The position numbers and the translations under genes were made by a program. Below are positions 23,709 to 31,813 of a DNA stretch of 32,880 nucleotides, one piece after another. The stretch is from Acidimicrobiia bacterium (GTDB lineage Bacteria; Actinomycetota; Acidimicrobiia; Acidimicrobiales; JANYDT01), in the NCBI GenBank assembly GCA_025359845.1, contig JANYDT010000035.1, forward strand, positions 1 through 32,880. Reading direction: 5' to 3'. The notes beneath the pieces are model-generated. The model saw only the letters and a program-made list of their open reading frames with translations. It was not told the origin of the DNA and did no database searches. The stretch's first letter is position 1; each line of letters starts with the position of its first letter.

Positions 23709-26700
23709 TCACCGAGCCGCCTTCAGTGCGCGGTCGGCCTTCTTGACCGGAGGCCCTGACTTATAGGCCGCGGACTGCTGGGCCGCGGGCTTCTGGGCCG
23801 CGGACTGCTGGGCCGCGGCCTTCTTGCCCGGCTCGGCCTTCTTGGCCGCGGCCATCTTGCCCGGCGCAGCCTTCTTGCCCGGCGCGGCTTTCTTCACCGG
23901 AGCCCCTGCGTCATCGGGCGCGGAAAGGCCGGCCGTCCCGACCTCCTTGAGCGCCGCCACCCGCTTCTTGGGCGGAGGCGACTCCGCCTGGAGTGTGTAC
24001 TGGCCCCGCTCCAACAACGGCGCCAAGAACCGGCCCGTGTAGCTGGTCGGATGCTTGGCCACCAGCTCCGGCGGCCCCTCCACCACCACCCGTCCGCCCC
24101 CCGAACCCCCTTCGGGCCCGAGATCGATGATCCAGTCGGCGGTCTTGACCACGTCGAGGTTGTGCTCGATCACGATGACCGAGTTGCCCTGCTCGACGAG
24201 GCGGCTGAGCACTATGAGGAGACGGCGAATGTCTTCGAAATGCAGCCCCGTGGTCGGTTCGTCGAGTACGTACAGCGTCTTGCCGGTCGACCGCTTCGAC
24301 AGCTCGGAGGAGAGCTTGACCCGCTGGGCCTCGCCTCCCGAAAGGGTGGTGGCCGGCTGGCCGAGCCGGATGTAGCCAAGGCCGACGTCGACGAGCGTCT
24401 GCATGTGGCGGGCGATCGACGGCTGATTCTCGAAGAACCCGGCGGCCTCTTCACAAGGTAAGTCGAGCACTTCGGCGATGTTCTTGCCTTTGAACGTGAT
24501 ATCGAGGGTGTCGCGGTTGTATCGGGCCCCCTTGCACACCTCACACGGCACATAGACATCGGGCAAGAAGTGCATCTCGATCTTGATGGTGCCGTCGCCC
24601 GAGCACGCCTCGCACCGCCCACCCTTGACATTGAAGCTGAACCGACCCGGCTGATAGCCCCGCACCTTGGCCTCGTTGGTGGCCGCGAACAGCTTGCGAA
24701 TATGGTCGAATACGCCCGTATAGGTGGCGGGATTCGACCTGGGGGTGCGACCGATGGGCGACTGGTCGATGGCGATCACCTTGTCGAGGTGCTCCGCCCC
24801 TTCGATCGTCTTATGGCGCCCCGGGACCGTCTTCGACTTGTAGATCTTCTGCATCAACGACGTCAACAAGATGTCGTTGACCAGGCTGGACTTGCCGCTC
24901 CCCGAGACCCCGGTCACGGCCACGAAACAGCCGAGCGGAAACTCGACGTCGATATCTCGCAAGTTGTGCTCGCGGGCGGAGCGGATGGTGAGCCAGCGGT
25001 CTTTGGGGGTGCGACGAATGGCCGGGACGGGGATGAACCGCCGTCCGCTCAGGTAGCCGCCGGTTATCGAACGTTCGCTGGCCAGCAGGTCGGCGTAGGA
25101 GCCGGACACGATGACCTCGCCGCCGTGTTCACCGGCTCCCGGTCCGATGTCGACGATGTGATCGGCGATGCGGATCGTGTCTTCGTCGTGTTCGACCACG
25201 ATGACGGTGTTGCCCAGATCGCGCAGGCGAATCATCGTCTCGATGAGGCGATGGTTGTCGCGCTGATGGAGTCCGATCGACGGTTCATCCAGCACATAGA
25301 GCACCCCGACCAATCCGCTGCCAATTTGTGACGCGAGTCGGATGCGCTGCGCCTCACCGCCGGCGAGAGTGCCGGCCGACCGATTCAAGGACAGGTAGTC
25401 GAGCCCCACGTCGAGCAAGAACCGCATGCGGGCGTTGATCTCGCGCACGACCCGGTCGGCAATCATGGCATCGCGCTTGGACAACTGCACCTCGGCGAGA
25501 AACCGGGCCGACTCCGAGATGGAGAGGTCGCAAACGTCGAAGATGCTCTTACCCCCGACGGTCACGGCCAGCGACGCCGGCTTGAGACGAGCCCCCTTGC
25601 AGACCGCGCATGGCACCTCGCGCATGTAGCCCTCGAGCTGTTCACGGGTCCATTCGCTTTCGGCCTCGCCGTGGCGGCGATTCAGCCACGGGATCACGCC
25701 CTCATACGTGGTGTTGTAACTGCGGGATCGGCCGTAGCGGTTGCGGTATTCGACGTGGATGCCCTGCTTACCCAGCCCATGCAGGATGACCTTCTGCGCG
25801 GCCTTGGTGAGAGCTTTCCAGGGCGTGTCGAGGGCGAAACCGTGCTCGGAAGCCAACGATTCGAGCACCCGGTTGAAATACTCGCCGGCGTGGCCGCTCC
25901 AGGGCTGAATGGCGCCGCCGGAAATGGAGAGGTCGACATCAGGGACCACGAGTTCGGGGTCGACCTCGAATTTCGTGCCCAGCCCGTCGCAATTGGCGCA
26001 GGCGCCATACGGTGAGTTGAACGAGAAATTGCGGGGGGCCAGCTCGTCAAAACTCGTACCGCAGACCGGACAGGCGAGATGCTGGCTGAAAGTCAATACC
26101 GTCGCCTCCACTCCCGCCTTCGCCTCTTCGGCTGACGGGACGAGTTCGACCTCGGCCACACCCTCGGCCAGCTTCAGCGCAGTCTCGAGGGAATCGGTGA
26201 GCCGGCGCTCCAATCCGTCACGCTTCACCAGGCGATCGACGATGACCGATATCGAGTGGTTCTCGTAGCGACCGAGTTCGACGGGCTGGTTGAGTTCGTG
26301 GATCTCGCCATCTATTCGGGCTCGGGCGAAGCCCTGGCGCGACAAGTCGGCCAGCAGCTCGGCGTACTCCCCCTTGCGCCCCCGCACCACCGGGGCGAGC
26401 ACCTGAAAGCGGGTCCCGTCGGGCAGTTCGAGCACCCGATCGACTATTTGCTGGGGCGTTTGGCGGACCACCGGCGTACGGTCGTTGGGGCAGTGGGGCA
26501 CGCCAATGCGGGCCCACAAGAGCCGTAGATAATCGTAGACCTCGGTAATCGTGCCGACCGTGGAACGGGGGTTGCGGGAGGCCGATTTCTGGTCGATCGA
26601 GATGGCCGGACTGAGACCCTCGATGAAGTCGACGTCGGGCTTGTCCATCTGGCCCAAGAACTGGCGGGCGTAGGCCGACAACGACTCGACGTAGCGGCGT

Positions 26701-26852
26701 TGACCCTCGGCGTAGATAGTGTCGAACGCCAGCGAGGACTTGCCGCTGCCCGACAGTCCAGTGAAAACTATGAGCCGGTCGCGCGGCAGATCGAGACTGA
26801 CGTTGCGTAAGTTGTGCTCGCGGGCGCCCCGGACGATCAGCCGATCGGACAT
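23709..26852 (-). CDS. uvrA: Excinuclease ABC subunit A with Lys/Ala-rich C-terminal tail
   Basis: A 1047-aa DNA-damage sensor with two ABC modules. The first Walker A is [14 protein letters not shown] near residue 30; the second is [15 protein letters not shown]. Signatures [21 protein letters not shown] and [16 protein letters not shown] and zinc modules with CPVC/CANC and CEAC/CEVC are intact. The canonical protein ends near LLERGQYTL. About 90 further residues form a tail rich in Lys, Ala, Pro and Gln ([21 protein letters not shown] and similar). This is longer than the usual 940-975 aa UvrA and resembles histone H1-like tails. ATG 26852 is preferred over GTG 26864, since the latter overlaps the likely -10 box. 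A candidate LexA site covers the start. Confidence 0.97.
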   Translation of the reverse strand: MSDRLIVRGAREHNLRNVSLDLPRDRLIVFTGLSGSGKSSLAFDTIYAEGQRRYVESLSAYARQFLGQMDKPDVDFIEGLSPAISIDQKSASRNPRSTVGTITEVYDYLRLLWARIGVPHCPNDRTPVVRQTPQQIVDRVLELPDGTRFQVLAPVVRGRKGEYAELLADLSRQGFARARIDGEIHELNQPVELGRYENHSISVIVDRLVKRDGLERRLTDSLETALKLAEGVAEVELVPSAEEAKAGVEATVLTFSQHLACPVCGTSFDELAPRNFSFNSPYGACANCDGLGTKFEVDPELVVPDVDLSISGGAIQPWSGHAGEYFNRVLESLASEHGFALDTPWKALTKAAQKVILHGLGKQGIHVEYRNRYGRSRSYNTTYEGVIPWLNRRHGEAESEWTREQLEGYMREVPCAVCKGARLKPASLAVTVGGKSIFDVCDLSISESARFLAEVQLSKRDAMIADRVVREINARMRFLLDVGLDYLSLNRSAGTLAGGEAQRIRLASQIGSGLVGVLYVLDEPSIGLHQRDNHRLIETMIRLRDLGNTVIVVEHDEDTIRIADHIVDIGPGAGEHGGEVIVSGSYADLLASERSITGGYLSGRRFIPVPAIRRTPKDRWLTIRSAREHNLRDIDVEFPLGCFVAVTGVSGSGKSSLVNDILLTSLMQKIYKSKTVPGRHKTIEGAEHLDKVIAIDQSPIGRTPRSNPATYTGVFDHIRKLFAATNEAKVRGYQPGRFSFNVKGGRCEACSGDGTIKIEMHFLPDVYVPCEVCKGARYNRDTLDITFKGKNIAEVLDLPCEEAAGFFENQPSIARHMQTLVDVGLGYIRLGQPATTLSGGEAQRVKLSSELSKRSTGKTLYVLDEPTTGLHFEDIRRLLIVLSRLVEQGNSVIVIEHNLDVVKTADWIIDLGPEGGSGGGRVVVEGPPELVAKHPTSYTGRFLAPLLERGQYTLQAESPPPKKRVAALKEVGTAGLSAPDDAGAPVKKAAPGKKAAPGKMAAAKKAEPGKKAAAQQSAAQKPAAQQSAAYKSGPPVKKADRALKAAR

Positions 26853-26859
26853 ATGTTCG
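26846..26859 (-). promoter_or_regulatory. Candidate LexA (SOS) box over the uvrA start
   Basis: On the minus strand the 14 bases CGAACATATGTCCG match the Gram-positive/actinobacterial LexA consensus CGAACnnnnGTTCG except for one base. The site covers the ATG of uvrA and starts just downstream of a -10-like hexamer, the position expected for a repressor. uvrA is a known SOS gene in many bacteria. Confidence 0.6.
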
Positions 26860-26862
26860 TAC

Positions 26863-26868
26863 ACTCTA
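26863..26868 (-). promoter_or_regulatory. Candidate -10 box for uvrA
   Basis: The minus strand reads TAGAGT (TAnnnT pattern), which would start transcription only a few bases before ATG 26852. This supports ATG 26852 as start and places the LexA-like site over the initial transcribed region. Confidence 0.45.
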
Positions 26869-26939
26869 GCCGCGACGGGCCACCGTCACGAACCGCCGCT
26901 CGCACGCCGACCAAGCCCCGAGACTTCCGCGAGCGTGCC

Positions 26940-27584
26940 CTACTTTCCGGCGCTCGGGCAAAAGTCGGCGAGGGTGCACGCCGAACAGTTGGGCTTACGT
27001 GCCGCGCAGATTCGGCGCCCGTGCAAGATCAATCTGAGCCCGAAGGTGCCCCGCTCCATGGCTGGGATCATGGCGTTGAGTTCATGCTCGACCTTCACCG
27101 GATCGTCCTGCTCGGTAAGGCCCAAACGGGCTGAAAGCCGCAGCACGTGAGTATCGACAGGAAGGCCAGGCAACCCGAGCGCCACCGACCGGACCACGTT
27201 GGCCGTCTTGCGCCCGACCCCGGGGATCGTCACCAGGTCTTCCATGGCCCCGGGCACCACGCTGTCGAAGCGCTCGACCAACGCCTGCGCCATGCCCAAC
27301 AAACTCTTGGCCTTGTTGTGGAAGAACCCGGTAGAGCGGATCAGGTCTTCGAGTTCGGACACCTCAGCTTCGGCCAAGTCGGCCGGCGTCGGGTAACGGG
27401 CGAACAGCGCCGGCGTAACCATGTTGACCCGAACGTCGGTGCACTGGGCGGAAAGGATCGTGGCCGCGAGAAGCTCGAAAGGGTTGGCGTGAGCGAGTTC
27501 GCACCGTGCTTCGGGATACTCCTCGATGAGCCGGGTCAGCAGTAGCTTGGCCTGTCCTTTCGGCGATCGAGGCTTTCCGGGCAC
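26940..27584 (-). CDS. nth: Endonuclease III (DNA glycosylase/AP lyase)
   Basis: A 214-aa base-excision repair enzyme removing oxidised pyrimidines. After ELLAATILSAQCTDVRVN comes the helix-hairpin-helix LVTIPGVGRKTANVV with the catalytic Lys. The catalytic Asp lies in VDTHVLRLSARLGL, and the C-terminal iron-sulphur loop has C-x6-C-x2-C-x5-C spacing (the first Cys follows GRRI). Start GTG 27584 gives the normal length and leaves a 58-bp gap to the divergent mshD. Longer versions would run into mshD. Nearby uvrA and uvrC make this a repair-rich segment. Confidence 0.95.
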   Translation of the reverse strand: MPGKPRSPKGQAKLLLTRLIEEYPEARCELAHANPFELLAATILSAQCTDVRVNMVTPALFARYPTPADLAEAEVSELEDLIRSTGFFHNKAKSLLGMAQALVERFDSVVPGAMEDLVTIPGVGRKTANVVRSVALGLPGLPVDTHVLRLSARLGLTEQDDPVKVEHELNAMIPAMERGTFGLRLILHGRRICAARKPNCSACTLADFCPSAGK

Positions 27585-27642
27585 GGTCGGCGACCCTACC
27601 GCACCGGATCTGACCGGCTGCTCCTCGGGGTACGGTGGTCTC

Positions 27643-28578
27643 GTGGATTTGGAAGTGAAGCGCGAGGTTGACGAGGAGGACCGGCGCGCCATCAACGCTC
27701 TGCTCGCCACCGCGGCCTCGGCCGATGGTCACCGTGCGCTGTCCGACCATGCGTGGCTCGACCTCGTCGATGGCGGTCGCCCCGGATTCGCAGCGCTCGT
27801 GGCCTACGAACGCGGCCACGCCCATCCGGTGGCGTATGCCCAGCTGAGCCGGGCCGACTCAGCCAACAACTGGTCGATCGATCTGGTCATCCACCCGCAC
27901 CATCGTTACGACAGCGAAGAGATCGGACGGACGCTTCTGCAAAGAGCGGTCGACGTGTTGGCCGCCGAGGGCGGTGGGCATGTCCATTTCTGGGTGTCGC
28001 ATCCAAGTGCCGCCCATGATCGCCTAGCCGCCGCCGTCGGACTGCACAAGGGGCGCGACCTCCTGCAAATGCGGGTGACCCTGCCACTCGACCAGCGCAC
28101 CGACGTTTCGACCCGGGCCTTCGTCGTCGACCACGACGAAGGGGCCTGGATCGACGTCAACAACCGGGCGTTCGACTGGCATCCCGAGCAAGGCGGATGG
28201 ACGCTGGCGACGTTGGCCCGCCGGGAGAAGGAGCCCTGGTTCGACCCGGCCGGCTTCCTGCTCCACGAACGAGAGGGCCGCCTCGCCGCCTTCTGCTGGA
28301 CGAAACTTCATCCGGCGGGTACCCACGATCCGGCCATGGGCGAGATCTACGTGATCGCCGTCAACCCCGACTTTCAGGGTTTGGGGCTCGGACGGGCGCT
28401 CACGGTGGCCGGATTGGCGTCAATCGCCGAGCGGGGCGTAGCGACCGGGATGCTGTACGTCGATGCCACCAACGACGGTGCCGTGGCGCTCTACACGAAG
28501 CTCGGATTCACCGTCGACCACATCAACCGGGCCTACGCCGCCGACATCGCTCCCGCCTTGGCTATCGCCCCCGCCTGA
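27643..28578 (+). CDS. mshD: Mycothiol synthase
   Basis: A 311-aa cytoplasmic enzyme with two GNAT domains that acetylates Cys-GlcN-Ins with acetyl-CoA, the last step of mycothiol synthesis. The N-terminal GNAT half is degenerate; the C-terminal half has the family blocks VNNRAFDWHPEQGGWT, EPWFDPAGFLLHE, FCWTKLHP, GEIYVIAVNPDFQGLGLGRAL (acetyl-CoA loop) and LYVDATNDGAVALYTKLGF. Start GTG 27643 (MDLEVKREVDEED) yields the usual length of about 310 aa. The upstream in-frame stretch overlaps nth and is not needed. Mycothiol is confined to actinobacteria, so this gene identifies the phylum. Confidence 0.93.
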   Translation: MDLEVKREVDEEDRRAINALLATAASADGHRALSDHAWLDLVDGGRPGFAALVAYERGHAHPVAYAQLSRADSANNWSIDLVIHPHHRYDSEEIGRTLLQRAVDVLAAEGGGHVHFWVSHPSAAHDRLAAAVGLHKGRDLLQMRVTLPLDQRTDVSTRAFVVDHDEGAWIDVNNRAFDWHPEQGGWTLATLARREKEPWFDPAGFLLHEREGRLAAFCWTKLHPAGTHDPAMGEIYVIAVNPDFQGLGLGRALTVAGLASIAERGVATGMLYVDATNDGAVALYTKLGFTVDHINRAYAADIAPALAIAPA

Positions 28579-28589
28579 GCCGGTCGGGT

Positions 28590-28611
28590 CGGCGGAAGCG
28601 CGGTTCCGCCG
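28590..28611. terminator. Hairpin downstream of mshD
   Basis: The arms cggcggaa (28590-28597) and ttccgccg (28604-28611) form a perfect 8-bp stem with a 6-base loop, starting 12 bp after the mshD stop and followed by attt. It probably terminates mshD. Nothing else supportable is seen in 28612-28786. Confidence 0.5.
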
Positions 28612-28786
28612 ATTTGCAGGTCGGAGCGTCGTCTACGAAAATTCGCGGGTGACCGGTATCTTGTACAGATCCTCAGGTTTTCAATAGCGCCTCCGGACTC
28701 CTTCCTTACCCGTGCGCCACAGCGCCCCGAAACCCTGATTGAGCGGAGGACGTCCCGGACTTTGGCCGTCGCGGTCGCGGATAGCG

Positions 28787-30472
28787 CTACTTGACCGGCC
28801 AGGTGCCTACAGCCCGTTCGGCCATCTGCTGTTGACGGAGGTCGATGGATTCCGCTGTCCATTCCTCCTCACGCCCGACCTGCTCCGTAAGCACGTAGGG
28901 AGAAGCTGCGAGCGTTAGGCGTTTCGTGGCGAAGGTGCCGGACTTGAGGTCCGAATTTTGCTTGCGCGTTAGCAGCACCATATTCCCGAGACGATTTACG
29001 TAATCCGCCGCCGACTCATCGTCGAATGTGGGCCAGTCGCCGCCCGGAACTCGGGGGAGTACATGTTCCAGTGTGATCTTCTCCGGATCGCTCTCGGGGA
29101 TAAACCACGGGTCATGCGCGCCCTGTGCATTCGACTCAAGCGACCGTAGATAATACCTCGCGAACTTGGGACTCGATACCCGGGCCGTCGTAAAGGCCGC
29201 CTTAAACCGGGCGTCGGAAGGGGTAATGCCGTTTAGCGCTTCGCGGAGTTCTTTGTACGCGGTAATGCTGCCGTCGTACACGGCCTTGGCCGCAGCCGAT
29301 AGTGGAAGCTCGACCGAAGCGCTGCGGGTCGTGCTGGCGACAATGAGCCTTACGCCAAGCGATACGAGAAATTCGAGTGATGCAACCGCTTCCTTCGACT
29401 TCATTTGACGACTTATTACAACTATTAGGGGTCGCATGGGTTTGAGCTGGAAGAGGTTGAGCACTTCGATCGCCCTCCGGGCGGACACTGGGAAGTGGCT
29501 CCATATTTCGTGCTCGGGGTTGAATGTAGCAACGTACGTATTCGCCATTTCGTGGAGTCTGGCGGTTAACGTCACGACGAGTTGCGGGGTTTTGGCAAGC
29601 GCCTGGACTTTGCCAAAGACGTCAACATCGCGAATATGGCCTTCCATTATTATTAGCGCGTGGCGGAGGAAGAGCATCAGCGGCAGGTCGTCACTGTCGA
29701 GCGAATCCAGGATTGAGCGCATTTGCGACCATCTGCTCTGTGCCTCGTCCTTACGGTCTCTGGCGGTCTTGTACAGGTAGTTCTTCACGAGATCAGCCTG
29801 AGAAACCTTAAGCCCGCGATCATTCAAGGTCTCAAACATTCGGAAGGCGTTCGCGTCATCCGGAACCCGCATCAACACTGCTACCGCCTCGTGCTCGATG
29901 AAATCGATCCATTGATTCAGTACGTCGCCCTGATCCTTCGCCGCATATGGATTAACGATGGCCTCTACTCGCTTTAAGGCCAACCGGTAAGCCGCGATCA
30001 AATATTTGTGTGATTCCCGCTTATATGTGATGTTGGGGTCGGGTTCGCCGGACTTCAACAGAAGCGCGAAGAGGTCGTTGTCATCGACGTTGAGTTGCAG
30101 TTTGGGCACTTCCTCGCGCGTCTTGCGATCAATGTCGGCGAGGTAGTTGGTAACGGATGCAACTAGCGCGTCCTCATCGAGTCGTCGTAGGCGCCCTCGT
30201 ATTGCGGCGAGTAAGAGCGCTGTAGTCGCGAGACGCTGCTGTCCGTCCACGATTTCCAGAGCGTTTTTGCCCTTCGGGATCGTTACCAGACTGCCGAGAA
30301 AATGCTCGTCTCCGGTGGAGATGGCTCGCGAGAAGTCGTCGTACAGTTGAGTTACGTTCTCGTCTTCCCAAGCGTAGTCCCGCTGGTCAAGCGGTACCTT
30401 TACGAACCACTGTTTCAGAATTGAACCGAGTCCGCGTGCGTCGAGTTCGATTTTCGGCGTCGACTCGGCCAT
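28787..30472 (-). CDS. GmrSD-like DUF262/DUF1524 (HNH) nuclease, probable phage defence
   Basis: A 561-aa protein of the GmrSD (type IV restriction) superfamily. The DUF262 half has VPLDQRDYAWEDENVTQLYDDF at residues 26-47 and the ParB-like nucleotide-binding motif IVDGQQRLATTALLL at 74-88. The middle is helical. The C-terminal DUF1524 half has the HNH pattern: LEHVLPR with His470, then RLGNMVLL and Asn506. GmrSD proteins cut phage DNA with modified bases, using NTP hydrolysis. Both half-domains look intact, so the gene is probably active. ATG 30472 overlaps the stop of a ribbon-helix-helix gene as TGATG. The DNA is more AT-rich than its neighbours, with runs such as ttattacaactattag, consistent with transfer. 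Its target is unknown. Confidence 0.88.
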   Translation of the reverse strand: MAESTPKIELDARGLGSILKQWFVKVPLDQRDYAWEDENVTQLYDDFSRAISTGDEHFLGSLVTIPKGKNALEIVDGQQRLATTALLLAAIRGRLRRLDEDALVASVTNYLADIDRKTREEVPKLQLNVDDNDLFALLLKSGEPDPNITYKRESHKYLIAAYRLALKRVEAIVNPYAAKDQGDVLNQWIDFIEHEAVAVLMRVPDDANAFRMFETLNDRGLKVSQADLVKNYLYKTARDRKDEAQSRWSQMRSILDSLDSDDLPLMLFLRHALIIMEGHIRDVDVFGKVQALAKTPQLVVTLTARLHEMANTYVATFNPEHEIWSHFPVSARRAIEVLNLFQLKPMRPLIVVISRQMKSKEAVASLEFLVSLGVRLIVASTTRSASVELPLSAAAKAVYDGSITAYKELREALNGITPSDARFKAAFTTARVSSPKFARYYLRSLESNAQGAHDPWFIPESDPEKITLEHVLPRVPGGDWPTFDDESAADYVNRLGNMVLLTRKQNSDLKSGTFATKRLTLAASPYVLTEQVGREEEWTAESIDLRQQQMAERAVGTWPVK

Positions 30473-30669
30473 CAGATGTTGGTCCGCAGCGGCAGCAGTT
30501 CGACGAAGGGGGCGCTCTGGCCGGTCGTCTCTAGGTCACGGATAGCAGCCTGGCGGAGACGCTCCCTAACCCATGACGACAACGGGATGCCAGCGAGATC
30601 GGCCGAAGCCTGGAACCCCAGCTTCTCGGCGTCCGTCACCCTAATTTGCAGTACCTGGCCCTTTGTCAT
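30472..30669 (-). CDS. Ribbon-helix-helix DNA-binding protein, probable regulator of the GmrSD-like gene
   Basis: A 65-aa protein. The first ten residues form a strand (GQVLQIRVT), followed by helix A (DAEKLGFQASADLAG) and helix B (PLSSWVRERLRQAAIRDLE). This is the MetJ/Arc-type fold used by autorepressors and antitoxins. The tail (residues 50-65) is short and Pro/Leu-containing. Start ATG 30669 lies six bases after a -10 box, so the mRNA is probably leaderless. Its stop overlaps the start of the downstream nuclease gene, so the two are co-translated. It likely represses the operon through the repeats upstream. An antitoxin-like role toward the nuclease is possible but not shown. Confidence 0.75.
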   Translation of the reverse strand: MTKGQVLQIRVTDAEKLGFQASADLAGIPLSSWVRERLRQAAIRDLETTGQSAPFVELLPLRTNI

Positions 30670-30675
30670 GAGAGC

Positions 30676-30681
30676 AGTGTA
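30676..30681 (-). promoter_or_regulatory. -10 box of a probable leaderless promoter for the RHH-GmrSD operon
   Basis: The minus strand reads TACACT, separated by six bases from ATG 30669. This is the spacing of leaderless actinobacterial mRNAs, whose transcription begins at the A of the start codon. There is no Shine-Dalgarno sequence. The box overlaps one copy of a 9-bp repeat. Confidence 0.55.
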
Positions 30682-30728
30682 CCGCGACACCCGGGCGGAT
30701 CACCCAGCAAAGCTACATCTGTACCGCG
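30678..30728. promoter_or_regulatory. Paired CGCGGTACA repeats, candidate operator
   Basis: The nonamer tgtaccgcg (CGCGGTACA on the transcribed strand) occurs at 30678-30686 and 30720-30728, in the same orientation and 42 bp apart, close to four helical turns. The proximal copy overlaps the -10 box, so a bound ribbon-helix-helix protein would block transcription. Confidence 0.45.
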
Positions 30729-30772
30729 CAAAGTAGGAAGTGACGGGCGATTGACCTTGATTGTGGTGCAAT

Positions 30773-31282
30773 ATGCAGTACACTGGAGCATTGAGCAACA
30801 TCCTCAGCATCGAGCGTCGGGCGCAGGTCGTTTCCTGCCTGGTCGAGGGCATGAGCACCCGCGCTACGGTGCGCGTGACGGGCGTAGCGAAGAACACCAT
30901 CGTGAAGCTGCTCGCCGAACTGGGCGCAGCGTGCGCCGAGTACCAGGACGCAGCGCTCGCGAACCTCGATTCCAAGGTCATCGAGTGCGACGAGATCTGG
31001 AGCTTCTGCTACGCGAAGCAGAGAACGTTCCCGGGCAGTACAAGGGCACCCCCGGCTACGGCGACGTGTGGACGTGGGTCGCCATTGACGTCGATGCCAA
31101 GCTGGTCCCGTCGTGGCTGGCAGGTAAGCGCACGAAAGCCGACGCCTACACGTTCCTGTCCGACCTCAGAACCGCTTGAAGGGCCGTTTGCAGCTCACCA
31201 CGGACGGCCATCGCCCTACCTGACCATCATCGAGCCGCTGTTCGATGCCGACTCCATCGACTTCGCCATGCTGCACAAGTAA
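30773..31282 (+). pseudogene. IS1-family-type transposase, frameshifted and truncated
   Basis: The first frame reads ILSIERRAQVVSCLVEGMSTRATVRVTGVAKNTIVKLLAELGAAC and IECDEIWSF, the helix-turn-helix and first catalytic part of IS1-type transposases. Near 31020 the frame shifts by one base, and the next frame continues VPGQYKGTPGYGDVWTWVAIDVDAKLVPSWLAG. A second break lies near 31175 (LKGRLQLTTDGH continues in a third frame) and another near 31222. The last part (SIDFAMLHK) ends at TAA 31280-31282 before the usual C-terminal region. With at least three breaks the gene cannot give a working enzyme. No terminal inverted repeats are recognisable. Confidence 0.85.
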
Positions 31283-31305
31283 CCGACCGGCGGCCCGACT
31301 GTGGG

Positions 31306-31580
31306 TATTCGTGCCATCGCTGATCGGGTCTGACTCCTGGCCGGCGTAACCGAACGTGCTCGTCACCGCGCCCTCAACCCGCTGATACACCCGGTCGAGA
31401 CCGTCATATGTGAAGGCGGCCGCTCCGGCCGTCGTCATTCGGCCCAACCCGTCGAAGGCATAGCTCGTCGTCACCCCGGCCTTGGTGCTTGACGCCAACG
31501 TACCTCGCGGGCCGGTCGGCCAAGTCGTAGGCGTAGGTGTAGGTGTAGGTGTGTTGCCCCGTGGCCGTTGCCCGACATGA
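31306..31580 (-). pseudogene. RHS/YD-repeat protein fragment
   Basis: On the minus strand one frame reads TATGQHTYTYTYAYDLADRPA, and after a break near 31500 another reads SYAFDGLGRMTTAG, FTYDGLDRVYQRV and FGYAGQESDPISDG. These are YD repeats (Y-D-x-x-G/D-R) of RHS-type proteins, large secreted or toxin-carrying shells. The fragment has a frameshift and is cut off at both ends. Its downstream end adjoins the transposase remnant at about 31283-31305, so an insertion or rearrangement probably destroyed it. Nothing remains of a toxin domain. Confidence 0.75.
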
Positions 31581-31705
31581 CCGAACCCTTCCGCACACCC
31601 TCCCCTCGGAACGCCTGCCCCGCCTTCATACCACACCCACACGCGCCCCGCCCGGCGAAACCTGGATGCTCACCGGCGGGCTGCCGCGGTGGAAAACCGC
31701 GCCGC

Positions 31706-31780
31706 CTACTTCTTGCGGGTGAAGGCGGCGAGGGCGATCAGGATGGCCGAGGCGAGCGCGATACCAGACAGGAACGTCAT
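31706..31780 (-). CDS. Possible 24-aa single-helix membrane microprotein
   Basis: ATG 31780 to TAG 31706 encodes MTFLSGIALASAILIALAAF followed by T-R-K-K. It is one hydrophobic helix with a basic end, as in known small membrane proteins and small permease-associated peptides. It is too short for usual gene finding. Upstream there is no strong ribosome-binding site. It lies 33 bp from the divergent rlmN start. The helix is clear; whether it is expressed is unknown. Confidence 0.35.
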   Translation of the reverse strand: MTFLSGIALASAILIALAAFTRKK

Positions 31781-31813
31781 GGCTACAAGCGTAGGGGCCG
31801 TAGCCTAGGGAGA

